A stretch of 20,140 bases of DNA from Zoogloea sp. (GCA_016720685.1 JADKKC010000063.1:1-20140); one strand, 5' to 3'. Numbered from the stretch's first letter, positions 6,827 to 15,745 are shown. The notes: generated by a model from the sequence alone, not told the origin. Numbers and translations: made by a program.

Positions 6827-8452
6827 ATGAAATTCACCCACTTGCGGGTTGCCACCCGCATGCGCCTGCTCGTTGCCCTGACGATGATAGGGCTGATCGC
6901 CCTGTGCGCCGTAAGCCTTGCGCACCTGCGCTCAAGCATGATGGAAGACCGCAAGAGCCAGACGAAGCACATCGTCGAAAACGGCATGGGCGTGATCAAG
7001 CACTTCCACGCGCTGGCCAAGGCCGGCACCTTGGCGGAAGCCGATGCCAGGAAGGCAGCCACCGAAACCCTGCGCGTGATGCGCTACGACGGCAGCAACT
7101 ACCTTTTCGTGGTCACCAACGACAGCCGTTACATCCTGATGCCGTCCAAGCCCGAAGCCGAAGGCACCGACGCCAGCGGCCTCAAGGACACCAACGGCAA
7201 GCTCATCATCCAGGAGCTGGTCAAGGCCGCGACCTCGGGGAACGGCTTTGCGGACTACTGGTTCCCGAGGGTGGGCAGCACCGAGCCCCAGCCGAAGCTT
7301 TCCTACGCCGCCGCCTTCCCCGAATGGAACTGGATTCTCGGCACCGGCATCTACATCGACGACGTGAACACGGCCTTCCGTGCCATCACCATGGAGCTGG
7401 GCGGCATTTCAGTGCTGCTGCTGGCCATTCTGGGCTACGTGGGCTGGCGTGTGAGTTCGAGCGTAACCGAGCAGCTGGGTGGTGAACCGCAGGCGGCCAC
7501 CGTCGTAATGCAGCAGGCCGCCGACGGCGATCTCACCACGCAGATCAACGACACCCGCAGCGGCAGCATGCTCCATGCCCTCGGCAAGATGATGGCCGCG
7601 CTGCGCGGCATGGTTGGCGAAATCAACAGCGGCGCCAACCAGCTGGCCGGCAACGCCGATCACATCCGGCAAGTGTCGAGCCAGGTGGCCGATGCCTCCG
7701 TGCGCCAGTCCGACGCCACCGCCGCAATGGCCGCCGCGATGGAAGAGCTCACCGTGAGTTCCAGCCACATCTCGGCCAGCGCCCGCGAAACCGAAGTGAA
7801 CTCCCAGGAGGCCATGCGCCTCGCCGCCGAGGGCAGCCAGCGGGTCGGCCAGGCCTCCGGCGCCATCCGCAAGATGTCGGAAACCGTCATCGGCGCCTCC
7901 GACCGCATTCGCGCCCTTGAAGACCGCATCGGGCAGGTTTCGTCGATCGCCAACGTGATCAAGGAAATCGCCGGCCAGACCAACCTCCTCGCCCTCAATG
8001 CCGCGATCGAGGCCGCCCGTGCCGGCGAACAGGGACGCGGCTTCGCGGTGGTGGCCGACGAAGTGCGCAAGCTGGCCGAACGGACCTCCTCGGCCACCAC
8101 CGAAATCGAGCAGATGATCGTCGGCATCCAGAACGACACCAGCAGCGCGGTCAATGCGATGAACGCCGCGCTGCCCGAAGTGGATCAGGGCGTGGCCCTG
8201 GCCGCGGCAGCCTCGGAAGCCCTGTCCGCCATTGAATCGGGTGCGCGCCAGACCCTCGAACGGGTTCGCGAGATTGCCGACGCGACCCAGGAGCAAAGCG
8301 CCGCCAGCACCTCCATCGCCCAGCGGGTCGAGGAAATTTCCCGCATGGTCGAGAACACCAACGAAAACATCCATGGTGCCGCCGATGCAGCCATCGCCCT
8401 GGAACAGATCGCCACCGGCTTGAAAGAGCAGATCGCGCGCTTCAAGATCTAG
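6827..8452 (+). CDS. Methyl-accepting chemotaxis protein with single Cache sensor domain
   Basis: This is a 541-residue transmembrane chemoreceptor that would signal to CheA/CheW. A membrane segment at about 12-33 follows a basic N-terminus. The periplasmic part at about 40-185 looks like a single Cache_2-type domain (DGSNYLFVVTNDSRYILMP, then PEWNWILGTGIYIDDV), a fold that binds small organic ligands. The second membrane segment is at about 191-208, followed by a HAMP-like linker and a long coiled-coil signalling domain. The conserved hairpin tip spans 381-420 (AGQTNLLALNAAIEAARAG, GFAVVADEVRKLAERT). The C-terminus (EQIARFKI) has no CheR-tethering pentapeptide. AAGGAG at 6810-6815 supports ATG 6827; a longer frame from 6707 lacks such support and reads as non-coding. 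No che genes are nearby, so it is an orphan receptor. Confidence 0.93.
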   Translation: MKFTHLRVATRMRLLVALTMIGLIALCAVSLAHLRSSMMEDRKSQTKHIVENGMGVIKHFHALAKAGTLAEADARKAATETLRVMRYDGSNYLFVVTNDSRYILMPSKPEAEGTDASGLKDTNGKLIIQELVKAATSGNGFADYWFPRVGSTEPQPKLSYAAAFPEWNWILGTGIYIDDVNTAFRAITMELGGISVLLLAILGYVGWRVSSSVTEQLGGEPQAATVVMQQAADGDLTTQINDTRSGSMLHALGKMMAALRGMVGEINSGANQLAGNADHIRQVSSQVADASVRQSDATAAMAAAMEELTVSSSHISASARETEVNSQEAMRLAAEGSQRVGQASGAIRKMSETVIGASDRIRALEDRIGQVSSIANVIKEIAGQTNLLALNAAIEAARAGEQGRGFAVVADEVRKLAERTSSATTEIEQMIVGIQNDTSSAVNAMNAALPEVDQGVALAAAASEALSAIESGARQTLERVREIADATQEQSAASTSIAQRVEEISRMVENTNENIHGAADAAIALEQIATGLKEQIARFKI

Positions 8453-8475
8453 AAGAGTGTGCTGAGAATCACCAG

Positions 8476-8504
8476 GGGGCCTGTCTTGCGGACAGGCCCC
8501 TTTT
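8476..8504 (+). terminator. Rho-independent terminator after the chemoreceptor gene
   Basis: GGGGCCTGTC and GACAGGCCCC form a perfect 10-bp stem around the loop TTGCG, followed directly by TTTTCCTTTTCC. It lies 23 bases after the receptor stop, between it and the convergent ATPase gene. There is no T-tract on the other strand, so it acts mainly on the plus strand. Confidence 0.92.
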
Positions 8505-8527
8505 CCTTTTCCTTGTGCTTACGCAGT

Positions 8528-11213
8528 TCAAGCGGCGGATGCATCGCGTCTGCCCGCCAGCCACTTGTCCAGCCCCACCGCCGCGGAAATGGCGACTGCC
8601 GCGGCAACAATCTCGAGCCATGCCGCGATCGGGATGGGCGCCGATTCGAAGACCTGATTCATCGCCGGCAGCCAGGTAAAGGCGGCCTGCAGCAGCAGCA
8701 TCGCCCCGATTCCACCCCAGAACCACGGGTTGGACCACCAGCCGCAGCACCAGAACGGCCCGCGCAGGTTGCGGCAGTTGAAGAGGTAGGCGATCTCACC
8801 GGCGACGAAGACATTCACCGCCACCGTGCGCGCCTCCTCCAGCGAGGCACCCAGGCCCCGCCAGCGCAGGAACAACCCGAAGGCCGCCACCAGCAGCAGA
8901 ATCCCCACCAGCACGATGCGGCGGATCAGCACCCCGTCGAGAATGGGCGAACCCGGCGCCCGCGGCGGCCGGCTCATCACGTCTCGCTGGACCGGCTCGA
9001 AGGCCAGCGCAAGGCCGAGCAGCACCGCCGTCGTCATGTTGATCCACAGGATCTGCAGCGGCGTGATGGGCAGCGTGACGCCGGCCAGCACCGCGAAGAG
9101 GATCACCAGACCTTCGCCAAAGTTGGTTGGCAGCGTCCAGATGATGAACTTCACCAGGTTGTCGTAAACCCCGCGCCCCTCCTCGATGGCGGCCTCGATG
9201 GTGGCGAAGTTGTCGTCGGTGAGCACCATCGCCGCGGCCTCCTTGGCGACCTCGGTGCCGCCGGCGCCCATCGCCACGCCGATGTCGGCCGCCTTGAGGG
9301 CCGGGGCGTCGTTCACCCCGTCGCCGGTCATCGCCACCACCTCGCCATTGGCCTGCAGGGCCTGCACCAAGCGCAGCTTTTGCTCGGGCTCGACACGGGC
9401 AAAGACGCTGACCTCGCGCACCACGCCGCGCAGCTGCTCCGCATCCAGCACCGCCAGCTCGCGGCCGGTCATGGCGCGCGCGCCCGCGGCGGCGAGGCCG
9501 AGCTGGCGGGCGATGGCAAGCGCCGTGTCGGCATGGTCGCCGGTGATCATCTTGACCCCGACTCCGGCCGCCGCGCAGGCCTGGATAGCCCGCAGCGCAG
9601 CCTGGCGGGGCGGGTCGAGCATGGCCTGCAGGCCCAGAAAACACAGGCTGCCGGCCAGCTTTGATTCGTCCAGCGCCTCGCCATCAACGGCGGCACGGGC
9701 AAAGGCCAGCACCCGCAGGCCGTCGGCAGCCATGGCGCGGGCCATCGTGTCGATGGCTTCCACATCCACGCCAACCGGCTCGCCGTCACCGTCGAGCATC
9801 GTTGCACACCGGGGCAGGATGACCTCCAGCGCGCCCTTGACCAGGGCCACCCGGCCATCGTCCAGGCGGTTGAGGCTGGCCATGTACTGGCGGGCCGAGT
9901 CGAAAGCGATCTCGTCGATGCGCGGGCAGGCCTGACGCAGAGCGTGTTCGTCCAGCCCGGCCTTCTTGGCCGACACCAGCAGGGCCGCTTCGGTGGGGTC
10001 GCCGGTGATGGTCCAGGCGCCATCCTGCTCGGCCAGCCCGGCGTCATTGCACAGCACGCCGGCCAGCAGTTCGCGCAACCGCAGCCGGCCAGTTTGGCGG
10101 GCCGGCCGTCAGGGTCACGACGCCATCCGGTGCGTAGCCGTCGCCACTCACCGCGTAGCGCTGGCCGCCGGCCACCAGGGCGCGCACGGTCATCTGGTTC
10201 TCGGTGAGGGTGCCCGTCTTGTCGGAGCAGATCACGGTGGTGCTGCCCAGGGTTTCAACGGCCGGCAGGCGGCGGATGATCGCCCGCCGCCGGGCCATGC
10301 GCGCCACGCCGATGGCGAGGGTCACGGTAATGGCCGCTGGCAGGCCTTCGGGAATCGCCCCGACGGCCAGCGCCACCGCGGCCATCAGCATGTCGAGCAG
10401 CGGCTCACCGCGCAGGCTGCCCACCGCGAAACCGAGGGCGGCAAGGCCGAGGATGACAATCAGCAGAAAGTTCGAGAAACGCTCCATCGCCTGGGTGAGC
10501 GGCGTGGCGAGGGTTTCGGTGGCGTCGAGCAGATCGGCGATGCGGCCGGTTTCGGTGCCCCGGCCCGTGGCAACGACCACTCCGCCGGCCTGCCCGGCCA
10601 CCGCGAGGGTGCCGGCGAAGGCCATGTTGGCGCGCTCGGCCAGTCCGCTATCGACGGGCAATATGTCGGCGTGTTTGCCCACCGCGACGGATTCGCCGGT
10701 GAGCGAGGCTTCGGTAACCTGCAGCGCGCGGGCATCGAAAAGGCGCAAATCGGCCGGCACCTTGTCGCCGGCGGCCAGCCACACCACGTCGCCGGGCACC
10801 AGCGCGACCGCGTCGATGCGCCGGCGCTGGCCGTCGCGCAGCACCGTGACGTCGCTGGCCACGCTGCGCGCCAGCGCGGCCAGCGCATTTTCGGCGCGGC
10901 CTTCCTGGATGAAGCCGATCAAGGCATTGACCATCACGACGCCGAAGATCACCCCGGCGTCGGCCCATTCGCCAAGAAAAGCGGCAATGCTGCCGCTGAC
11001 GATCAGGATGTAGATGAGGGGCTGGTGAAACTGGAGCGCGAAACGCAGCAGCGGCCCCCGCCCGGCCTTGCCCTCGATGCGGTTCGGGCCATGTTCGAGC
11101 AGGCGTTCGGCGGCGACGCTTTCGGTGAGTCCGTCCGTGGCGCTCGACGACAGCGCCTCGAAAGCGTCGTCATGGTGCCGGGCGTGCCAGCCCGGAGGTT
11201 CGACAGTTGTCAT
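8528..11213 (-). CDS. P2-type cation-transporting ATPase (Ca2+-ATPase/CtpF-like), interrupted by one frameshift
   Basis: This is an inner-membrane ion pump of the P2 class. From ATG 11213 the first part has an N-terminal cation-ATPase domain (GLTESVAAERLLEHGPN), the actuator motif LTGESV, the M4 motif IPEGLP and the phosphorylation site CSDKTGTLTENQM with catalytic Asp near residue 331. The frame breaks at about 10079-10120, at the start of the nucleotide-binding domain. The second part continues in another frame with VLCNDAG, GDPTEAALL, KGALEVI, the hinge TGDGVNDAPALK and M5-M10. M5 has TNFGEG, matching the Asn and Glu calcium ligands of SERCA. M6 reads WINMTTAVLLG, with Asn and Thr kept but Ala where SERCA has Asp800. 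The span of 2686 bases is one over a multiple of three, giving about 894 residues if corrected. Substrate is uncertain: Ca2+, Na+ or another cation. Confidence 0.88.
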
Positions 11214-11286
11214 CGTACTCAAAACAGAAGTAAGGGGTCTGCGCCCTGGTTAGCCACCTTCAAGTCCGACCACGAATGCACCGCCC

Positions 11287-11318
11287 CGTTCGCCGGGCCG
11301 AAGCCGACCCGGCGAACG
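11287..11318 (-). terminator. Hairpin downstream of the trpB2-type gene, probable terminator without T-tract
   Basis: CGTTCGCCGGG and CCCGGCGAACG form a perfect 11-bp stem around a 10-base loop, 11 bases after the tryptophan synthase stop. No T-run follows on the minus strand, so it may instead block 3' decay or act with Rho. Confidence 0.5.
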
Positions 11319-11328
11319 CCTCAATGCA

Positions 11329-12702
11329 TCAGGCGTCGACTTTCGGCAGCATCGACAAGGCCATCGCCAGTTCCTTCTCGTCGTAGGGCTGGTCGGTGAG
11401 CTTGCCGGCGAGGTAGTTGGTGTAGGAGGCCATGTCGAAGTGACCGTGGCCCGACAGGCAGAACAGGATGGTTTCGCTCTTGCCTTCGGCTTTGCAGCGC
11501 AGGGCCTCGTCGATGGCACCGCGCACGGCGTGGGTCGATTCCGGCGCCGGCACGATGCCTTCGCTGCGGGCGAACATCACACCGGCTTCAAAGCAGGCCA
11601 CCTGGCTGACGCCTCGGGCTTCGATCAGGCCCAGCTCCTTGACGTGGCTGACCAGCGGCGCCATGCCGTGGTAGCGCAGGCCGCCGGCGTGCAGGCCCGG
11701 CGGCGTGAAGTCGCTGCCGAGGGTGTGCATCTTGACGAGCGGCGTGAGGTGGGCGGTGTCGCCGAAGTCGTAGGCGTACTGGCCACGGCTGAGGGACGGA
11801 CAGGCCGACGGCTCGATGGCGACGATGCGGCGCTTCTTGGCGTTGGGGCCGCCGCGCAATTGCAGGCCGATGAAGGGAAACGCGATGCCGGCAAAGTTCG
11901 AGCCGCCACCCACGCAGCTGATGACCACGTCCGGGTCGTCGCCGGCCATTTCCATTTGCATGATGGCCTCTTCGCCAACAATGGTCTGATGCAACAGCAC
12001 GTGGTTGAGCACCGAACCGAGGGCGTACTTGGTGTCGTCGTTCTTGGCCGCCACTTCAACGGCTTCGGAGATCGCGATGCCCAGCGAGCCGATGTGATCC
12101 GGCGTTTTGGCCAGCACGGCGCGGCCGTATTCGGTTTCGTTCGAAGGGGAGGCCACGCAGCGGGCGCCCCAGGTTTCCATCAGCGCGCGGCGATAGGGTT
12201 TCTGGTCGTAGGACACCTTGACCTGGAAGACGGTCACGTCCAGCCCGAACAGGCCGCCGGCGTAGGCCAGCGACGAGCCCCACTGGCCGGCACCGGTTTC
12301 GGTGGACAGGCGCTTCACGCCTTCCTGGGCGTTGTACCAGGCCTGGGGCACGGCGGAATTGGGCTTGTGGCTGCCGGCAGGCGACACGCCTTCGTACTTG
12401 TAATAGATCTTGGCCGGGGTGCCGAGCAGTTTTTCGAGGCGGCGGGCGCGGAACAGCGGGCTTGGACGCCACTGGCACAGCACCTCGCGCACCGGCTCGG
12501 GGATGTCGATGTAACGCTCGGTGGACATCTCCTGGGCAATGATTGCATTCGGGAAGATCGGCGCCAGATCGGAGGGGCCAAGGGGCTGCAAGGTGCCCGG
12601 GTGCAAGGGCGGCGGCAGCGGCACGGACAGGTCGGCGGCGATGTTGTACCAGGCCTTGGGCATGCGGGATTCGTCGAGCAGGTATTTGATCTGGTCGCTC
12701 AT
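11329..12702 (-). CDS. TrpB2-type tryptophan synthase beta chain (PLP-dependent)
   Basis: This 457-residue cytosolic enzyme belongs to the long TrpB2 branch that joins indole and serine to make tryptophan. TrpB2 proteins differ from TrpB1 by a longer N-terminus and by poor or no coupling to TrpA. SHKPNSA places the PLP Schiff-base lysine at residue 113, STETGAGQWG at 133-142 holds the catalytic Glu of the COMM loop, and CVGGGSNF at 263-270 binds the PLP phosphate. LSGHGHFD near the C-terminus is typical of this branch. No trpA, trpF or trpC is nearby, as expected for a stand-alone TrpB2 that may salvage indole. It starts at ATG 12702 with AAGGAAAACC just before it. A hairpin follows the stop. 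Confidence 0.92.
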   Translation of the reverse strand: MSDQIKYLLDESRMPKAWYNIAADLSVPLPPPLHPGTLQPLGPSDLAPIFPNAIIAQEMSTERYIDIPEPVREVLCQWRPSPLFRARRLEKLLGTPAKIYYKYEGVSPAGSHKPNSAVPQAWYNAQEGVKRLSTETGAGQWGSSLAYAGGLFGLDVTVFQVKVSYDQKPYRRALMETWGARCVASPSNETEYGRAVLAKTPDHIGSLGIAISEAVEVAAKNDDTKYALGSVLNHVLLHQTIVGEEAIMQMEMAGDDPDVVISCVGGGSNFAGIAFPFIGLQLRGGPNAKKRRIVAIEPSACPSLSRGQYAYDFGDTAHLTPLVKMHTLGSDFTPPGLHAGGLRYHGMAPLVSHVKELGLIEARGVSQVACFEAGVMFARSEGIVPAPESTHAVRGAIDEALRCKAEGKSETILFCLSGHGHFDMASYTNYLAGKLTDQPYDEKELAMALSMLPKVDA

Positions 12703-12741
12703 GGTTTTCCTTGTGTTGTTTTGGTTGTGACGTGCAGCTCG

Positions 12742-12769
12742 GAAAATAGCGGCCGGGCGGGCGCCCGGC
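12742..12769 (-). terminator. Terminator between the TerB-like gene and the trpB2-type gene
   Basis: On the minus strand GCCGGGC-GCCC-GCCCGGC forms a 7-bp GC stem followed by CGCTATTTTCC, a short T-tract. It starts 11 bases after the stop of the TerB-like gene and would separate it from the tryptophan synthase gene 77 bases downstream. Confidence 0.5.
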
Positions 12770-12779
12770 TTGTGGCGGA

Positions 12780-13181
12780 TCAGGCGGTCACCAGATCCTC
12801 GAGGGCAATGCCCCAGCGCTGCATCAGGAAACGCAGCAAGGTCTTCTCGCCTTCGGAAACATCACCGTCGGATTTGGCGATGATGAGGATTGCCGACAGG
12901 GCCACCTTGCGAAGGGCCGGGTCGGTGATGTCGTCGGCCAGTCGGGCAAGGCGGTGGTCTTCCAGCAGAAAAACACGCTCCTGCTCGGCTTCGGTGAACA
13001 CGTCGCGGCAACAATCGAGCAGCACCTGGATGAGGACATCCCGTTCTACGCCGACGAGGGAGGCGGTGTCGTGATGCTTGAGCCAGTCGACTTCCCGGTT
13101 GTCCAGCCGGCCGTCGGCGAGAATCGCCATGGCGAGCAGGCGGCCAAGGGCTTCGGGGCTGTTGGTGGGATAGGCGCGCAT
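12780..13181 (-). CDS. Small TerB-like (tellurite resistance B fold) protein
   Basis: This 133-residue protein, all helical by eye, has two acidic metal-binding-like repeats: LADGRLDNREVDWL at about 21-34 and KSDGDVSEGEKTLL near the C-terminus. The paired (A/S)DG-x-(L/V)-x-x-x-E pattern is characteristic of the TerB/DjlA-N domain family, whose members bind divalent metal. The biochemical role of stand-alone TerB proteins is mostly unknown; tellurite resistance should not be assumed, since no other ter gene is present. ATG 13181 is chosen because it begins the conserved part and has AGGA 11 bases upstream; the frame continues upstream to 13253 without conserved-looking sequence. It sits between lnt and the trpB2-type gene, with hairpins on both sides, so it is probably transcribed alone. 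Confidence 0.75.
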   Translation of the reverse strand: MRAYPTNSPEALGRLLAMAILADGRLDNREVDWLKHHDTASLVGVERDVLIQVLLDCCRDVFTEAEQERVFLLEDHRLARLADDITDPALRKVALSAILIIAKSDGDVSEGEKTLLRFLMQRWGIALEDLVTA

Positions 13182-13253
13182 TGTTCGGTGATCCTGCTCT
13201 AAAAAGACGGATCCCGATGATACCCCCGCGCGCGGCGAGTTTCTTTGACCCAA

Positions 13254-13276
13254 GCGGGGCTCGGTGCAAGCCCCGC
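13254..13276 (-). terminator. Hairpin after lnt, possible operon terminator
   Basis: GCGGGGCT and AGCCCCGC pair over 8 bp around a 7-base loop, six bases after the lnt stop. On the minus strand it is followed by TGGGTC, not a T-run. It marks the likely end of the miaB-lnt operon, through Rho or as a 3'-end stabiliser. Confidence 0.5.
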
Positions 13277-13282
13277 CCGGGT

Positions 13283-14781
13283 TCAGCCCCGCCGACGCCC
13301 GGCGACGAGGGCCAGCGCCACGACCAGCAGCGCAGTGGTCACCGCAGGCCAGTTGCCCCAGCGGGCATAGGGCGTCAGCCCCTGATAGCCGCGCACCTCG
13401 GCATGCAGCGCACCGGCCTCGAAGGCCGGCAGCACGGCCTCTACCGTACCGTCCGGCGCGACGACCGCGGTCATGCCGGTGTTGGTTGCGCGCAGCATCG
13501 GGCGGCCGGTCTCCAGGGCGCGCAGGCGGGCGATCTGCAGGTGTTGGGGCTGGGCCAGCGAATCGCCGTACCAGGCCAGGTTGGAGAGGTTGAGCATCAG
13601 CGTCGCCTCCGGCAGGCTGCGGATCAGCTCCTCGCCAAAGACGTCCTCGTAGCAGATGTTGATCGCCACCTTCTGGCCGGCCAGGGCGAGCGGCGGCTGG
13701 TGTGCCGGGCCGCGGGTCTGGTCGGCCATGGGAATATTGACCAGATCGTAGAACCAGTGGAACCGCGGCGGCGAGTATTCACCGAAGGGCACCAGGTGAT
13801 GCTTGGCGTAATGCCCCGACGGCGAGCGGCCAACGCTGATCGCCGCGTTGTAGATGAGATTGTCGCCATCCCGCGTGAAGGTGCCGAGGATCGCGTCGCC
13901 GCCGTTTTGCGCGGCAATGCGGCCAATGGCCTCGAGATAGCCGGGCGGCAGGTAGTCGACGAGCAGCGGGAGGGTGGTTTCGGGAAGCACGACCAGCTGC
14001 GCCGGGTTGTCGCGCACCAGGGCGAGATTGCGCTCGAGCCAGTGCTGAAGAAGCTCGGGGCGCCACTTGAGGCTCTGCTCGATGTTGGTTTGCAAGAGCG
14101 CCACCTTCACCGGCTCGCCTACCGGCGTGGTCCAGGCAACCTGGCGCAGCCCGAAGCCGCCGCCGATCACCAGGGCCGCAGAGCGGCAGGCCGCCAGCTG
14201 CGCCCATGGAGCGCCGCCACCGCCAGCGCAGCAGCCAGTGCCAGCAGACCGCCGACACCGTACACGCCGAACACCGGCGCAAACCCGGCCAAGGGGCTTG
14301 GCGGGCTCTGGCTGTAGCCGCTGGCCAGCCACGGAAAACCGGTAAACGCCCAGCCCCGCGTCCATTCGGAAAGCAGCCACAGGGCCGCAAAAAGCACGCC
14401 ATCCGGCCCCGCCCGGCCCTGCTTCAGCCGGGCGAAGAGCCCGCCGGCCAGGCCGGCGAACAGCGCCATGAAGGCACAGAAAAGCAGGATCGCGGTGGCC
14501 GCCAGCGGCATCGCCAGACCGCCGTAGCGGTTGAGCGCCACGTATAGCCACGAGACGCCACCAAGCATGGCGCCGAGGCCCCACGCAAAGCCCACCCCGA
14601 AGCCGTAGCCCACCCGCTTTTGTTGCGCCGCAGCGGCCAGGTGCTGCGGCATGCCCGGGCCAAGCAGCCAGAACAGCAGGCCCAGCGAGACGAAGGCCAG
14701 CGGAAAGATCCCGAACGGGGCGTAGGCAAGCACCGACGTCCCCCCGGCCAGGAGGGCCGCGCCCTGACGTCGCCAATCCAT
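13283..14781 (-). CDS. lnt: Apolipoprotein N-acyltransferase, interrupted by one frameshift
   Basis: This inner-membrane enzyme adds the third acyl chain to the N-terminal cysteine of lipoproteins. From ATG 14781 a hydrophobic N-terminal half with about six membrane segments reads normally (LAYAPFGIFPLAFVSLG, WLYVALNRYGGLA, FTGFPWLASGYSQ) up to RSWRPAALRP, where the frame ends in TGA at about 14167. The other frame picks up at ALVIGGGFGLRQVAW and carries the whole nitrilase-like catalytic domain. The expected triad is visible: Glu in VVLPETTLPLL, Lys in GHYAKHHLVPFGEYSP and Cys in NICYEDVFGEE. The span is 1499 bases, one short of a multiple of three. One missing C in the CCC run near 14170-14180 would restore a 499-residue protein, a normal Lnt length. 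The start overlaps the corC stop by one base (TGATG), indicating coupling. Confidence 0.93.
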
Positions 14782-15623
14782 CAACCGCCGACCGGTTCGG
14801 CGTCGGGCAGACGCTCGACGAGCAGGGAGTGAATGCGCCGGCTGTCGGCCCGCAGCACCTGGAAGCGCAGGCCTTCGAGTTCGATGACTTCGTTGCGCTT
14901 GGGCAGACGCCCCAGCTCGCGGATCAGCAGGCCGCCGACGGTGTCGTATTCGGCGTCGCTGAAGGTGGTGGAGAAGGCTTCGTTGAAGTCTTCGATTTCG
15001 GTGGCCGCCTTGACCCGGTAGCGACCGGCCTGGTCGCCGCGGATGTTGTCGGCGGTTTCGTCGAAGTCGTATTCGTCCTCGATGTCACCGACGATCTGCT
15101 CGAGCACATCCTCGATGGTCACGAGGCCGGCCACCCCGCCGTATTCGTCCACCACGATGGCCATGTGGTTGTGGCTGACACGAAAATCCCGCAGCAACAC
15201 GTTGAGCCGCTTGGATTCAGGCACAAAAACCGCGGGGCGGAGCATCTCGCGCAGGTTGAAGGATTCGCCGGCAAAAACACGCAGCAAATCCTTGGCGAGG
15301 AGGATGCCGAGCACGTCGTCCTTGCCTTCGCCGATGACGGGAAAGCGCGAGTGAGCGGCATGGATGACAAAGCGGGTGATGTCTTCGACGGAGTCGTCGA
15401 GGTTGACGACATCCATTTGCGCCCGCGGGACCATCACGTCGCGCACCTGCATGTCGGAAACCTGCAGGGCACCTTCAATGATCGCCAGGGCATCCGCGTC
15501 GAACATGTTGCGGTCGTGGGCCGAATGCAGAAGGTGCAGCAATTCGTCCCGGTCTTCCGGCTCGCGGGTGAGGAAGGCGGAAAGCCGTTCGAGCAAGGAT
15601 GGTCTACTACTAGAGGGTTCCAT
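14781..15623 (-). CDS. corC: CorC/YbeX family CBS-domain transporter-associated protein
   Basis: This 280-residue protein resembles E. coli YbeX/CorC. It has a leading segment SRPSLLERLSAFLTREPEDR, then HSAHDRNMFDADALAIIEG and the family hallmark VRDVMVPRAQMD that begins a tandem pair of CBS domains (to about VDEYGGVAGLVTIEDVLEQIVG). A C-terminal CorC_HlyC domain contains the TVGGLL signature. Reported roles of the family include magnesium/cobalt efflux and ribosome-related functions linked to YbeY; the exact role here is unknown. There are no membrane helices, so it is soluble or peripheral. ATG 15623 is chosen by family alignment from memory; the open frame extends to 15704 through a leader with an inverted repeat and no good ribosome binding site. 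The stop overlaps the lnt start. Confidence 0.9.
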   Translation of the reverse strand: MEPSSSRPSLLERLSAFLTREPEDRDELLHLLHSAHDRNMFDADALAIIEGALQVSDMQVRDVMVPRAQMDVVNLDDSVEDITRFVIHAAHSRFPVIGEGKDDVLGILLAKDLLRVFAGESFNLREMLRPAVFVPESKRLNVLLRDFRVSHNHMAIVVDEYGGVAGLVTIEDVLEQIVGDIEDEYDFDETADNIRGDQAGRYRVKAATEIEDFNEAFSTTFSDAEYDTVGGLLIRELGRLPKRNEVIELEGLRFQVLRADSRRIHSLLVERLPDAEPVGG

Positions 15624-15641
15624 AAAAGGGGTGGATGAGAA

Positions 15642-15697
15642 ATGGGCCATGGACGATGGATCGATCCTGCGGACCAATTCCATTGCCCATGGCGCAT
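15642..15697 (-). repeat. Imperfect inverted repeat in the corC leader
   Basis: The 19-base arms 15642-15660 and 15679-15697 are reverse complements at 16 of 19 positions, around an 18-base loop. Each arm contains a CCATGG core. In RNA they would make a long hairpin 19 bases before the corC ATG. Confidence 0.7.
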
Positions 15698-15727
15698 TGC
15701 TCACCCCACCGTCAGAGTGTCTGCCGG

Positions 15728-15745
15728 GCTGCCCCGAAGGGCAGC
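15728..15745 (-). repeat. Short perfect hairpin in the ybeY-corC spacer
   Basis: GCTGCCC-CGAA-GGGCAGC is a perfect 7-bp stem with a tetraloop, 12 bases after the ybeY stop. No T-tract follows, so it is probably not an intrinsic terminator. It could attenuate transcription or protect the upstream mRNA. Confidence 0.45.

Noticed and set aside
8459..9664. 401-codon plus-strand open frame antisense to the ATPase
   Set aside because: Low-complexity His/Gln/Arg translation, opposite a well-supported ATPase frame.
9966..11399. 477-codon plus-strand open frame antisense to the ATPase N-terminal half
   Set aside because: Same reason: a GC-driven shadow with no recognisable motif.
11440..13074. 544-codon plus-strand open frame opposite the tryptophan synthase and TerB-like genes
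   Set aside because: It spans two real minus-strand genes and the terminator between them, and its translation is typical antisense composition.
13181..14317. 378-codon plus-strand open frame opposite lnt
   Set aside because: Antisense of the conserved catalytic domain of Lnt; no motif of its own.
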